Of a stretch of 34,131 bases of DNA, positions 26,007-34,131 are shown one piece after another. A model generated the notes under the pieces. That model did no database searches and was not told the DNA's origin. It saw nothing but the letters and a program-made list of their open reading frames with translations. A program made the position numbers and the translations under genes. This stretch comes from Tritrichomonas musculus (taxonomy: Eukaryota > Parabasalia > Tritrichomonadida > Tritrichomonadidae): assembly GCA_039105265.1 (NCBI GenBank), contig JAPFFF010000170.1:1-34131 (forward strand), written 5' to 3'. Within the stretch, counting starts at the first letter, position 1. Every line of letters starts with the position of its first letter.

Positions 26007-26203
26007 TTCAATTGTACTATTATTATTACTTTTAATCCATAGATTATTATCAAGTTCAAATGATTTAATGTGTTTGCAATTATAAAAAGCTTCATGTTCA
26101 ATTTCAGTAACTGATTTCGGTAAAACGTGATAAAACGCAAAAGTTTCAAAAAAACGTATTTTAAATAATTCAGCTATTTTTATACAAATATGCTATTTAT
26201 ATG
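26007..26203 (-). pseudogene. BspA-like leucine-rich repeat segment in frame with the kinase
   Basis: The frame of the kinase stays open upstream of its first Met to about 26203. There it encodes ETFAFYHVLPKSVTEIEHEA, then FYNCKHIKSFELDNNLWI, one LRR_5 (BspA-type) repeat and a linker. A stop (TAG) precedes it. This suggests that the kinase gene once had an N-terminal leucine-rich region, now cut off. It lies between the kinase and the broken BspA-like gene at 26581-27365 on the same strand. Confidence 0.6.
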
Positions 26204-26580
26204 AATTACAAATTTGTTATTATATAAATGTAATATTTTTAATATTATATTTAAGATAAAAATCTACTTTTTAAAATTTTTTTGTAAGATAATGGTATTT
26301 TTAAAATGATCGTTATGCTCTCAATTTTATTTTCTTTATTCGCCTTCGATGCTTAATCATTTTATGGTGCTTTAATTTATTCATAGGAGATAAAACAAAT
26401 ATGTGAAAATCTGACCAATTGACACATAAGATCTTGGATGATTATTTTCTATGAATTTCATAACTTTTTGAATGCTTTCATTGAATTGCATTAATTTTTT
26501 TAAACATTTTGAAATTAACATTTATTGATTATAAATTAAATAAAATAATTATTCATATATTACTTATTAGTTAAAACTCT
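26204..26580. other. AT-rich spacer, possible decayed coding
   Basis: No gene could be followed. A weak minus-strand coding-like patch around 26400-26500 (KVMKFIENNHPRSYVSIG) might be decayed sequence between the two leucine-rich segments, but the evidence is thin. Confidence 0.3.
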
Positions 26581-27365
26581 TTATTTTTGTTTTTCATTAA
26601 TTTTTATTTGAGAAAAATGTAGATAATGTCTAAAAATGCAATGTTTAGCAATTATCTTTGGAACATATGCTAAAAATTTTAATTTTTTTACTGTATTAAT
26701 TTTTATATATGATGTGTAATAACATATATAACTCGCTAACATTTTTGAAGAAAATAGTTTGGTTTTATTACGTTTTTTCGGTATCATTATTGATTCGATC
26801 GTTGAATTTGAAAATGAGAATTTGCAAATCGTTTTTAATTTACTGTCTTTTGTAAAAATAACGCTTTTTATTTTTTGGCAAAATTCAAATGAATAATGAT
26901 TAATTACTTTGATCTCTGGTGGTATCGTTGTGCTTTCAATGTTACGAAATGCAAAATAAACGGTCTCGTGATTTCGATCAACTAAAAATTGATTGTTATA
27001 AATTTGAAAATAGGCATTTTTGGTGAGACAGTAATACTTTTTAAATTTGGAGTTTGAGAGCACCATCCATTTTCCAATCTTAGGATATTTTTTGATATAT
27101 GCAATTTTTCTATCGTTGAAAATGCAAAAGAATTTTTTGGAATTGATATAATATTAGAATCTTCTGCAAATGTTAACGACTTAATTTGGCTGTTTTTAAA
27201 CGAATCTTTTGATATTTCGTTAATTTCATAATTAATGCATTTATGATTAATTGAACGTGGAATAAAAATGTCACCTTTAGCATTTTCTGAGGCAATAATC
27301 TTTGCGATATGACTTTCACCATTGACTAAATATCGAATGCCATTCTGTTTTATAATTATTGACAT
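26581..27365 (-). pseudogene. BspA-like leucine-rich repeat gene, frameshifted
   Basis: The gene starts at 27365 (MSIIIKQNGIRYLVNGESHI) with TCATATG at the start. It runs through LRR_5 repeats (INEISKDSFKNSQIKSLTFA; NSFAFSTIEKLHISKNI; GWCSQTPNLKSITVSP) to a stop near 26982. In the next frame the family sequence continues without loss (NAYFQIYNNQFLVDRNHETV; IPPEIKVINHYSFEFCQKIK; CKFSFSNSTIESIMIP), so one frameshift near 27020-27060 splits it. After about 26780 the repeats fade into low-complexity sequence ending at 26581. BspA-like proteins form a very large trichomonad family, some at the cell surface. This copy has no membrane helix and may instead be the N-terminal part of the kinase-Sel1 gene downstream. 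Confidence 0.75.
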
Positions 27366-27459
27366 ATGAAAGAAAATTTAGAAAATAATATCTTGAAAAA
27401 ATTGATTTTTTCAAAATAAGAAAACAATTTCCAAACCGCCAGTTTCCTATAAATTCAAA

Positions 27460-27573
27460 ATGAATGAATACTTAAAATTTGCCAAATTGCAATTCAATAA
27501 CCTTGAAGATAACTTGATGAAACTTTTTGAGAAACAAGATAGTCGAGTCAAACTTATGGTGGTTTTGAATTAA
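27460..27573 (+). CDS. Possible 37-aa microprotein or exon
   Basis: A short frame on the plus strand begins MNEYLKFAKLQFNNLEDNLM and ends after KLMVVLN. It is helical and charged, and is preceded by ATTCAAA directly before the ATG. It stands alone between two minus-strand genes. It could be a real small gene, the first exon of something decayed, or chance. No intron border of trichomonad type was identified. Confidence 0.25.
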   Translation: MNEYLKFAKLQFNNLEDNLMKLFEKQDSRVKLMVVLN

Positions 27574-27952
27574 TTATTTTTAATTCAAATTGAAACTTTT
27601 TCAGAGTCATCCTGGTCAAACTTTTTCTAAAGTGGAACCATATCTATTATTCATGCTCTGATTCTTCTTCTTCATTTCCATCTTAATGGTTCAATTCCAA
27701 CCTCCTGACCAATTTCATAAACAGGAGCAAGGTTTGAGAGGGATTAACAAATCAAAGTATAGTTGAAATCGATGCATTACAAAAAAAAAAAAAAAAAAAA
27801 AAACAAATGAGACCATTTATCCAATTTGAATGACTTGATGTGTTGAATTGGGGACAATTTTTGATTTAATAGCATCAGCAATTATTTCAAAACTGATTAT
27901 ATTTTTACAAAAAAAAAAAAAATAAAAAAAAATTATTTTTATTTAAGTGTTT
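27574..27952. other. Intergenic, A-tract and short acidic remnant
   Basis: No gene was recognised. A 23-bp A tract starts at 27780, and mixed A runs lie at 27908-27930. A minus-strand patch near 27660-27690 reads DGNEEEESEHE before a stop and may be the end of a lost acidic protein. Confidence 0.35.
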
Positions 27953-29299
27953 TTAAAAACTGCATAAAATGGTTTTAATTTCCTGATCTGCATTTGTGAT
28001 CTTTGCATTTATATCATTTCTCGCATTTTTTCGTATTTGCTCAATAATATTTATTGAAGATTCCCATTTAGCTTCACTTTCTTGTTTGATTATTGATCCT
28101 TGTTGTTGAATTTCAGATTTGATTATATTTTGAATTCTATTTATTTCTTGGAGAATCTTTTTTTCAGCTTGATCATTGATGTTATGTATATCATCAATTG
28201 TTTTATTTATTATTTTATCCACTTCTTGTTGCATGTGGTCAGGTAATCTAGTAATTTCTTGTTCAAAATCATTGATTAATTTAGGAACTTGTTGTTCAAT
28301 TGTTCTATTCAATTCTTCTAATTGTTGTTTGGCCTTATTTAAAAGCTGTGAGTTATTAATTTCTTGTTCAATTTCTTCTGGAAGTTTATTTGCTTGATTA
28401 CAAATTCTTTCTAGTTCAGTTTTATATTGAGCATGTATTTTCTCGATTTCTTCGATTGTATTTTGAATTAGATTTTCAACTTTAATTCTGTTGATTTCTC
28501 TTTCAATTTTTTCAGGGAAATTATAAATTTCTTGATTAATATGATCTACTTGATTGTATATCCTGTTTACTTCCTGATTAATTTGATCGGGTATTTTATT
28601 AATTTCTTTTTCAGCTTGATCAACTACATTCATCATCTCTTGAACAGCAACATTCGGTAAGTTTTCAAACTGGTTATTAATTCTATCTAGTTCTCTAAAT
28701 GTTTTTTCTTGAATTGTGTTTGCTTTTTGAATAGCATTGTTGAATTCTCTTATCAACTGATCTTGAATTTTCTGAGGAAGATTCATTATTTCCATTTCTA
28801 TTATCTCAGGAAGGTTAACAATTTGTGTATAAATATGATCAATTTTTTGAATATTTTGAATTACTTGTGTGCTAATATGTTCATATTCTCGTGTAACTTC
28901 GTTGATTGCTTTTCCAACAATTGGAATGTAACGACTACATACTCTTCCTATTTCACGATTGACTTTATTATTGAATCTGTTCATTTCTCCAATAGCTCTG
29001 GAAGGCAAGCTGTTTACTTGATATATTAAATGATTAGCTTGATGAACAACTCGAGATGTTTCTCTGTTTAATTTCTTGACTGGATACATTACTCCTGGAG
29101 CAATTCTATCACCAACTCTTATTACTTCTCCTACAACACGTGTTGGAATATTGATAACTTCATTGGTCGCTTTTGTTACCAATTGGATTGGAGCAGAAAC
29201 CACACGCTCTGCTACATGAACTGTCTGTGAAACAGCTCTTGTTGCAACATTAATTGGAGCTGAGACAGTTCTAACAATTGCTGATGGAGCACCACCCAT
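27953..29299 (-). CDS. Coiled-coil protein with N-myristoylation-type start
   Basis: This 448-aa protein begins MGGAPSAIVRTVSAP. Gly2, Gly3 and a Ser at position 6 fit an N-myristoylation signal. Residues about 1-85 are a set of Val-rich repeats spaced about 15 (SAPINVATRAVSQTV, SAPIQLVTKATNEVI, NIPTRVVGEVIRVG). The rest is a long amphipathic helical region built of units with a conserved Leu-Pro or Ile-Pro turn (NLPQKIQDQLIREF, KIPDQINQEVNRIYNQ, KLPEEIEQEIN, RLPDHMQQEVDKI). This pattern resembles apolipoprotein- or perilipin-type surface helices, or a cytoskeletal rod, and suggests membrane or lipid association. An initiator TCACA (29323-29319) sits 22 nt upstream. The function is not known. 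Confidence 0.75.
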   Translation of the reverse strand: MGGAPSAIVRTVSAPINVATRAVSQTVHVAERVVSAPIQLVTKATNEVINIPTRVVGEVIRVGDRIAPGVMYPVKKLNRETSRVVHQANHLIYQVNSLPSRAIGEMNRFNNKVNREIGRVCSRYIPIVGKAINEVTREYEHISTQVIQNIQKIDHIYTQIVNLPEIIEMEIMNLPQKIQDQLIREFNNAIQKANTIQEKTFRELDRINNQFENLPNVAVQEMMNVVDQAEKEINKIPDQINQEVNRIYNQVDHINQEIYNFPEKIEREINRIKVENLIQNTIEEIEKIHAQYKTELERICNQANKLPEEIEQEINNSQLLNKAKQQLEELNRTIEQQVPKLINDFEQEITRLPDHMQQEVDKIINKTIDDIHNINDQAEKKILQEINRIQNIIKSEIQQQGSIIKQESEAKWESSINIIEQIRKNARNDINAKITNADQEIKTILCSF

Positions 29300-29806
29300 T
29301 TAAATATAATATTTATTTTGTGAAATGCTTTTTTTTTTTTTTTTTTTTTTTTTTTTTGTCATTTGCAAAAAAATTTAGTTTTGAAAAAAATTCCAAAATT
29401 TTAAAAGTGATACGAACACTTTGGAAAAAAAAAAACAAGACATAGAAAATTTGCTATATTAGTAAACTGGATAAGTTTTTGTTTATTTTTTTTTTTTTTT
29501 CCAAAATTCTTTTCAATGATTTTGTCTGGATAAGTTTTTGTTTATTTTGCAATTATATTTTGCTTTTTCGATTAAATTCAATAAAATCTTTCTTTGTAAA
29601 AAAACATTTGTAAGAAGAGAAATCGTAATTGATTGTTGTTAAAAAGTATCTTTATCAATAACAGTAGCCACCTACAACTTTTATTTTATTTTTACAACAA
29701 TTCCTTATAATTATATTTTTTCTTATCATTATCATTAAAAAAACAAAAAAAAAAAAAGCAGAAAAATAGAAATTTTTTAATAATAAATTATGTTTAAACA
29801 TAATAA
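29300..29806. other. AT-rich intergenic with homopolymers and a short direct repeat
   Basis: No gene was recognised. A T tract lies at 29331-29357. CTGGATAAGTTTTTGTTTAT occurs twice, near 29468 and 29526. The initiator of the coiled-coil gene lies at its left end. Confidence 0.5.
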
Positions 29807-30088
29807 TTAGCCAATATGAAAATCATCTTCAAAAGGATCATCTTCCATGTCAAAATTACGAAGAGCATTATTGTAAGTGACACTAGTTGAACCACTTTCA
29901 ATTGGATTGAGTTCTTCAAACATGTCACTGCTCGGCTGAAACCTCCTGCGTCGAATTATAAAGAAAGCAATTAAGACAACACCAAGAGCTACAGCACTTC
30001 CGACTGCTGCGAGAACTCCTCCAATAAACTTCCAATTTGTTTTTGATTGTGTATTCTGATTTATGTTAATAACGACATTGTCTCTAAT
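29807..30088 (-). pseudogene. C-terminal anchor and tail of a Pmp-like surface protein
   Basis: A minus-strand frame is open from 30088 to the TAA at 29807-29809. It encodes a linker (ININQNTQSKTNW), a transmembrane helix (FIGGVLAAVGSAVALGVVLI) and a basic stop-transfer (RRRRF). The cytoplasmic tail carries NPIESGSTSVTYNNALRNF and ends MEDDPFEDDFHIG. This tail type (acidic DPFxDDF end after a poly-Arg border) is characteristic of trichomonad Pmp-like surface proteins. No start codon or ectodomain precedes it, and a stop lies just upstream. The sequence next to it (30091 onward) is the stalk of the same protein type but on the opposite strand, so this is a detached C-terminus. Confidence 0.8.
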
Positions 30089-30415
30089 TCAGTTCAATTT
30101 TCAGAATCAGGAATTTTTACAAGATCAGAATCATTCACTAAATCTAGTACTTTTACACCTTCCAATCATTTTGATGCAACAAATACGTTTTCACCATCAA
30201 GTGAATTCACTCCGTCGCATATTTTCACTACATCTCACTATTTTTCGAAATCTGAAAAGTTTACTAGTTCATTTTACTTCACCAACACGAAGCAGTTCTC
30301 AGAAACAAAAGAATTCACAAGTTCACATAAGTTTACATCATCTGACAACTATAATGCAACTCATCCATTTACTCCTTCTTCATCTTTCACAATTTCTAAA
30401 GAATTTACTCAATAG
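30071..30415 (+). pseudogene. Phe-Ser/Thr stalk fragment of a Pmp-like surface protein, inverted
   Basis: The plus-strand frame encodes about 18 short repeats of the form FxxSxxF or FTxSxxF (for example SESFTKSSTFTPSNHFDATN; FTTSHYFSKSEKFTSSFYF). The sequence ends at a TAG at 30413-30415. Such stalks normally lie between a beta-helix ectodomain and the membrane anchor, as in the gene at 32637-34131. Here the anchor lies upstream on the other strand, so stalk and anchor are in opposite orientation. The segment is flanked by an imperfect 10-bp inverted repeat (30071-30080 and 30426-30435). Probably a relic of a local inversion; alone it cannot make a surface protein. Confidence 0.75.
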
Positions 30416-30440
30416 AGTCTTTTTTCAATGTCATTGACAA

Positions 30441-30704
30441 TTTGTGAAATTTGAAGAATCGGTTAACGGACTTGTCTCTGAGAAAAAAATGGATTTAGAA
30501 AAGAAAACAGAAGAAGTGAAATGAGAAGATGCAGTTAACGGACTAGATTCGGAAAACAAATTCGATTTATAAAAGAATGAAGACCATGAAAAATGGCCTG
30601 TTTCAGTGAAAACATTTGAAGAAGAAAAGTTATTCGAACGAGTGAAGAAAGAAGACTTTGTAAAATATAAAAAAAAGAAGAAGATTCAAATTAATAATTT
30701 ATAA
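30441..30704 (+). pseudogene. Decayed Lys/Glu-rich repeat protein fragment
   Basis: One frame with two internal stops (TGA at 30522, TAA near 30573) still shows a roughly 24-residue repeat. The units are SVNGLVSEKKMDLEKKTEEV and AVNGLDSENKFDL, followed by SVKTFEEEKLFERVKKEDFV. It is highly charged, probably coiled-coil. The parent family is not recognised. The repeated DNA motif GTTAACGGACT (30462 and 30534) is shared between the units. Confidence 0.4.
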
Positions 30705-30801
30705 ACAAAATAGCATGACCCCATATTCATGCTTGTTTATAAAAAAATTTAAAAATATTTGTTTTCTTATTTAATACTGATTTTAACCATTAAATCCTTA
30801 A
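30705..30801. other. Short AT-rich spacer
   Basis: No gene was recognised. A GCATGA and TCATGC pair around 30712-30738 forms a small inverted repeat. Confidence 0.3.
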
Positions 30802-32250
30802 TTATATCACCGTAGGAAGCCCATTAAGCAATTTGATTATCCAAATCAACCACTTTTAAGAATAAATATTAATCAAATAATAATCTCATTTTTGAAAATT
30901 TTCATTGATTCGCATTTATTTCAAAATCTAGATCAAAAAATTGATGAAAATAAGCAAAACATAAATTTTATTGAAGAATATCATAATCTTGATATCTTAC
31001 AAACATCAGACAACTATGAATTTGATAATGAAACAATTCAATCTATCAATAAATATAAAAAATTACAAAATGTTCAAGAATTAATGAATATTTTAAATAA
31101 TAAAAGTGATAAAGAAACAGTATCATTTGTCTTTGATAAACTTTGTAATGAATCGCTTGAACTATTTAAAGATCTGTGTAAAGAATGTATTTCAACTCAA
31201 AATCCAATTGCACATCATAAATACGCATTATCATTAATTTTTAATTCAGAAGAACATGAATCTAAATATTTTGATTCATGAATCAAATGGAAAAATACAA
31301 AAAAGCGCAGAGGCATCTTGAAGAATCAATCAATCTTGGATATGATTTATCTTTTTTTTCACTTTCTTTGCTTTATTATAAAATTTATAAAAATTTCACA
31401 CATGCTTTAAATTCTGCAAAAAAAAGTGCAGAAAAAGGAGAAAAATATTCCAAATGTCTTCTTGGGTATTTTATTGCTCATGGAATTGGAACAAATAAAG
31501 ATTTATTAAAAGGAGTTTCAACTATTCTTGAGAGTAAAGCGGAAAACTTATATGAACAATTTGCAGCAGATATTGGAATTTATTACTCAAGAATAAACCA
31601 AGAAGAAAATCAAACAAGCATTTTTAAATGGTTTGAAAAAGCTTTCATTATGAAAAAGACAAGAGCATCTATTAATAATTATGGAGTTTGTTTCATGAAA
31701 GGAATCGGCGTTGATAAAAATTATGAAAAAGCTAAAGAAATTTTAACGATTGGTGTTAATATAAATGATTCAAATTCAATGCATTACCTAGCTTTTCTTT
31801 TAGAACAAACAGATAAAAAAGAATCTTTAAAATATTATAAATTATCAGCTGATCTAGGTGATCCAAGAATACAATTCATATATGCTACAAAAATTGAAGA
31901 AAACAATCAAAATTTGGCTCTTCAATATTACATTAAAGCTGCGAAAGGAAAAATTATTAAAGCACAAGAATTTCTTGCGTTGAAATATATAAAAGAAAAT
32001 GATACAGAAAACATTTTCAATTATATTGCATGCAATATATCTTTACAGAACGAAACAATTCAATCAAGCATTTTATACTTTTTCAGTTATTTCTAAGTAT
32101 AATCATCCAATTTCAATGTAATTCATTGCATTAATGAAATACAAAGGTGAAGGATGCATTAAAAATAAAGAAGAAGCATATAAAATGATGAAAAACTTAT
32201 CTGATCATGGAGTTAATCGCGCCACCGATTTTCTTGAGTCATATTTTTAA
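30802..32250 (+). pseudogene. Sel1-repeat gene, 5'-truncated and frameshifted
   Basis: The first frame (30802-31281) has no initiating Met. It encodes helical sequence (FLKIFIDSHLFQNLDQKIDE; LFKDLCKECISTQNPIAHHK) and stops just where a second frame (31278-32096) takes over. The second frame has Sel1-type repeats (HALNSAKKSAEKGEKYSKCL, GYFIAHGIGTNKDLLKGVST; NYGVCFMKGIGVDKNYEKAK; ESLKYYKLSADLGDPRIQFI) to a stop at 32096. A third piece (32110-32250) ends the family pattern (MKYKGEGCIKNKEEAYKMMK; NLSDHGVNRATDFLESYF). Two frameshifts and one extra stop make it a pseudogene. The beginning may have been a kinase or another N-terminal domain, as in the gene at 22104-26006, but nothing remains to show it. 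Confidence 0.75.
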
Positions 32251-32636
32251 AACAATAATAAAAAGTTTTATGAATTACAAAAAGTGATGTATATGATATT
32301 TTAATTAACTGGAAATTGTTAAAAAAAGGAATTTTTTAAAATGCTTTTTCTGGAAGAAACTCTGGTATTAAGATATTTCTATCACAAAGAAATAATTATT
32401 TTCAAAGCATTTTTAAAAATTTGAATGATTTATTTTAAATTGAAAGAAAGAACCAAAAATTTTCAATTTTGGTTAAAATTATTTTTAAGATATAACATTT
32501 TTTAAGAAATATTTTATATTAAAAATAAAAAAATAAATTTGTATATTTTGTTTTATGTTTTATAACTTAAAGTTACTTGAGAAATACTTTTACTATCAGT
32601 AAATAATTAATAATAAAAAAACTGGAACCATTTTCA
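32251..32636. other. AT-rich intergenic
   Basis: No gene was recognised. Only A/T-rich spacer is present, ending in the initiator-like TTTTCATT that overlaps the expected start of the surface protein gene. Confidence 0.4.
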
Positions 32637-34131
32637 TTGAAAAAACATTCTCTCATATCACTATTATTTTCAATTTTCAATTTAACAGTTATATCTTTTT
32701 CTCTCTTATCAAGCTATTCGATTTCTCCAATATTTACTGGCAATTCAAATTGTATTTTAAATTCTCAATTTAAGTTTTTTTATTCAACTCTTTTATTTAA
32801 TATAAAAAATTTACATTTGGAGAAAAGTACATTTTCTCATGGAATTGGTGCAGTTGTCATTTCAGAAAATACCAAGAAACTACATATTAAAGATGTAAAT
32901 GAAAATTATGCTGATTTAGTATATACTTCCGAAAATATAACTTACATTGCTAATGAAAATAATGAGGTAACAAAAACCGTGTTTATTATTCGTGATTGTC
33001 TTTTTTTACAAATGCAAGTCAGTGAGAAAGATGCCTTAATCCAATTTACAGGAAATCCAACAGTTTATATAACTAGTCTAACATTTGATGCTTGCAAAGT
33101 CAAGAAAAGTTTAATATACCTTAATTCGAAAGCCACCACTTTATCACACATATGCTGCTCTAAATTGCATAAAATAGATGGCTCTGATGCACTTTTTCTA
33201 TATTCAAGTACAAAAGTAAGTTCATTCTTTAAAATGGTTTATTCAACAATCACCGGAACAAATGAATATATGTCCAATGTACAGAGGATAATGTACTTTC
33301 ATGGAACAAGTGCATTTAAAGTTCAATGTATGAATGTTTCCAATTTTATTATTGATGAACAAGACACATATGAAATATTTGAATTTACATCGCCTTCCTG
33401 TCTTCATATGTTAATGAATACATATCATGATCTAGATGGCAATGCAATCTTTATTATAAGTAATTCAATGTTAGAAAGACAAAATGGTTTTTATATTGCT
33501 AATAATAACTTTTTGAATAACAAGTTTTACAAAGGTTGCCTATCTTTGAAATTGGCAAGGGATTCTTATATTTATATAACTGATTGTGCTTTCACATGTC
33601 AAGATGGTTCAACTGGAAATTTCATTAATAGATATGAAGGAGGTGATTCAAAAAGAGTGATGATTGTCAATTGTGTTTTCAGTAAAAATTTGAATGATTT
33701 TAATCATGGTTGGGCAGAATCACAAAATTGTAAAGTTGAAGAGCCAACAAAAAATGTGCTTGCACATTACGTTGTTGAAGGATACTGTGATGGTGTAGTT
33801 CATGAGCATGCTTATGGATGTAATAATGATACTTGTCCTGCTGATAAAGGTTGTGAAGCAAATGCATTCAAATTTCCTTCAGATGAAGTTTCTTATACTG
33901 AAAAATTTCATAGTGACATTGATACTCCTACACCAAGTCCAACCGTGGCCTTCAGTCAAGCAAATTCACATTTTCAAAGATTTTCACAAAATCAAGTAAA
34001 TTTACAAAATCTGATTATTTTACAAGATCAAAGTCATTCACAAAATCTGCCATTTTTTCGAAATCCAAAGAATTTACAAAATCTACTGTTTTTACAAGTT
34101 CTAAAGATTTCACTAAAACAAGTGGTTTTAC
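32637..34131 (+). pseudogene. Pmp-like surface protein gene, start codon lost and frameshifted, runs off right edge
   Basis: The frame encodes a signal peptide beginning KKHSLISLLFSIFNLTVISF. It continues with an ectodomain of about 370 residues of short beta strands, as in right-handed beta-helix Pmp-like proteins (for example IKNLHLEKSTFSHGIGAVVI; GFYIANNNFLNNKFY). A Cys module follows (YCDGVVHEHAYGCNN, TCPADKGC), then a Pro/Ser linker (DIDTPTPSPT). The codon before KKH is TTG (32637-32639) where ATG is expected, and no other ATG fits the signal peptide. Near 33950 the stalk continues in another frame (IFTKSSKFTKSDYFTRSKSF; FTKSAIFSKSKEFTKSTVF) to the window edge. Anchor and tail would follow outside. 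Two lesions suggest a young pseudogene, or errors. Confidence 0.75.

Noticed and set aside
30063-30437. Leu/His/Gln-rich plus-strand frame over the stalk segment
   Set aside because: It is an off-frame reading of the Phe-Ser/Thr stalk repeats, which have the recognisable family pattern.
33802-33999. 65-aa plus-strand frame rich in Met, Leu and Ile
   Set aside because: It overlaps the Cys module of the Pmp-like protein in another frame; shadow.

Overview
The window looks like AT-rich nuclear DNA from a parabasalid protist, Trichomonas- or Tritrichomonas-like. The evidence is a set of trichomonad hallmarks: BspA-type leucine-rich repeats, kinase-Sel1 repeat proteins, Pmp-like surface proteins with Phe/Ser/Thr stalks and an acidic DPFEDDF-type tail, a Tvmar-like mariner, poxvirus-D5-like virus repeats, and TCAYW initiator motifs a few bases upstream of ATGs. 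The species is not fixed by the sequence. No rRNA, tRNA or CRISPR was seen, and no intron was recognised.

Region 1 (about 1-7970) is a compact virus-like element, treated here as a fossil. It carries a D5-type SF3 helicase and a capsid-like protein. Between and beside them are small unknown genes that repeatedly switch strand: a Gln-rich coiled coil with GPHxxxGEPR repeats, a bZIP-like basic protein, a Glu-rich coiled coil and several hypotheticals. A 280-bp block of palindromes at 2260-2541 holds one perfect 35-bp hairpin and may be an origin or regulatory centre. Several of its genes have host-type initiators. It runs off the left edge, so a polymerase, integrase or packaging ATPase could lie outside.

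Region 2 (about 7966-11790) is a patchwork of GC-richer sequence. It contains an unidentified coding-like stretch with C-ending codons opposite the start of the capsid frame, and a duplicated 114-bp repeat. It also holds a dead IS630/Tc1-like transposase split by an apparently intact 1287-bp mariner (9236-10522), then a C-rich repeat and a 14-bp minisatellite.

Region 3 (about 11809-14156) has two decayed host genes on the minus strand (a beta-rich, discoidin-like protein and a protein kinase). Next comes an intact type I membrane protein gene.

Region 4 (14808-21131) is bounded by long inverted repeats and looks like one large hAT-family DNA transposon. It has an intact 676-aa transposase, a second unknown gene of 268 aa as possible cargo, a nested second inverted-repeat pair, and two young minisatellites (67 bp x7 and 43 bp x10).

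Region 5 (about 22104-27365, minus) is a very large kinase-Sel1 gene with one in-frame TGA, preceded by BspA-like leucine-rich repeat remnants that may once have been part of the same gene. An N-myristoylation-type coiled-coil gene follows (27953-29299).

Region 6 (29807-34131) holds debris of surface-protein and Sel1 genes. A Pmp-like membrane anchor lies on the minus strand, back to back with a stalk segment on the plus strand flanked by short inverted repeats. Further on are a broken Sel1 gene and a damaged Pmp-like surface gene that leaves the window on the right. Most accessory genes in regions 3-6 are decayed copies of large families, while the mariner and hAT transposases look whole.
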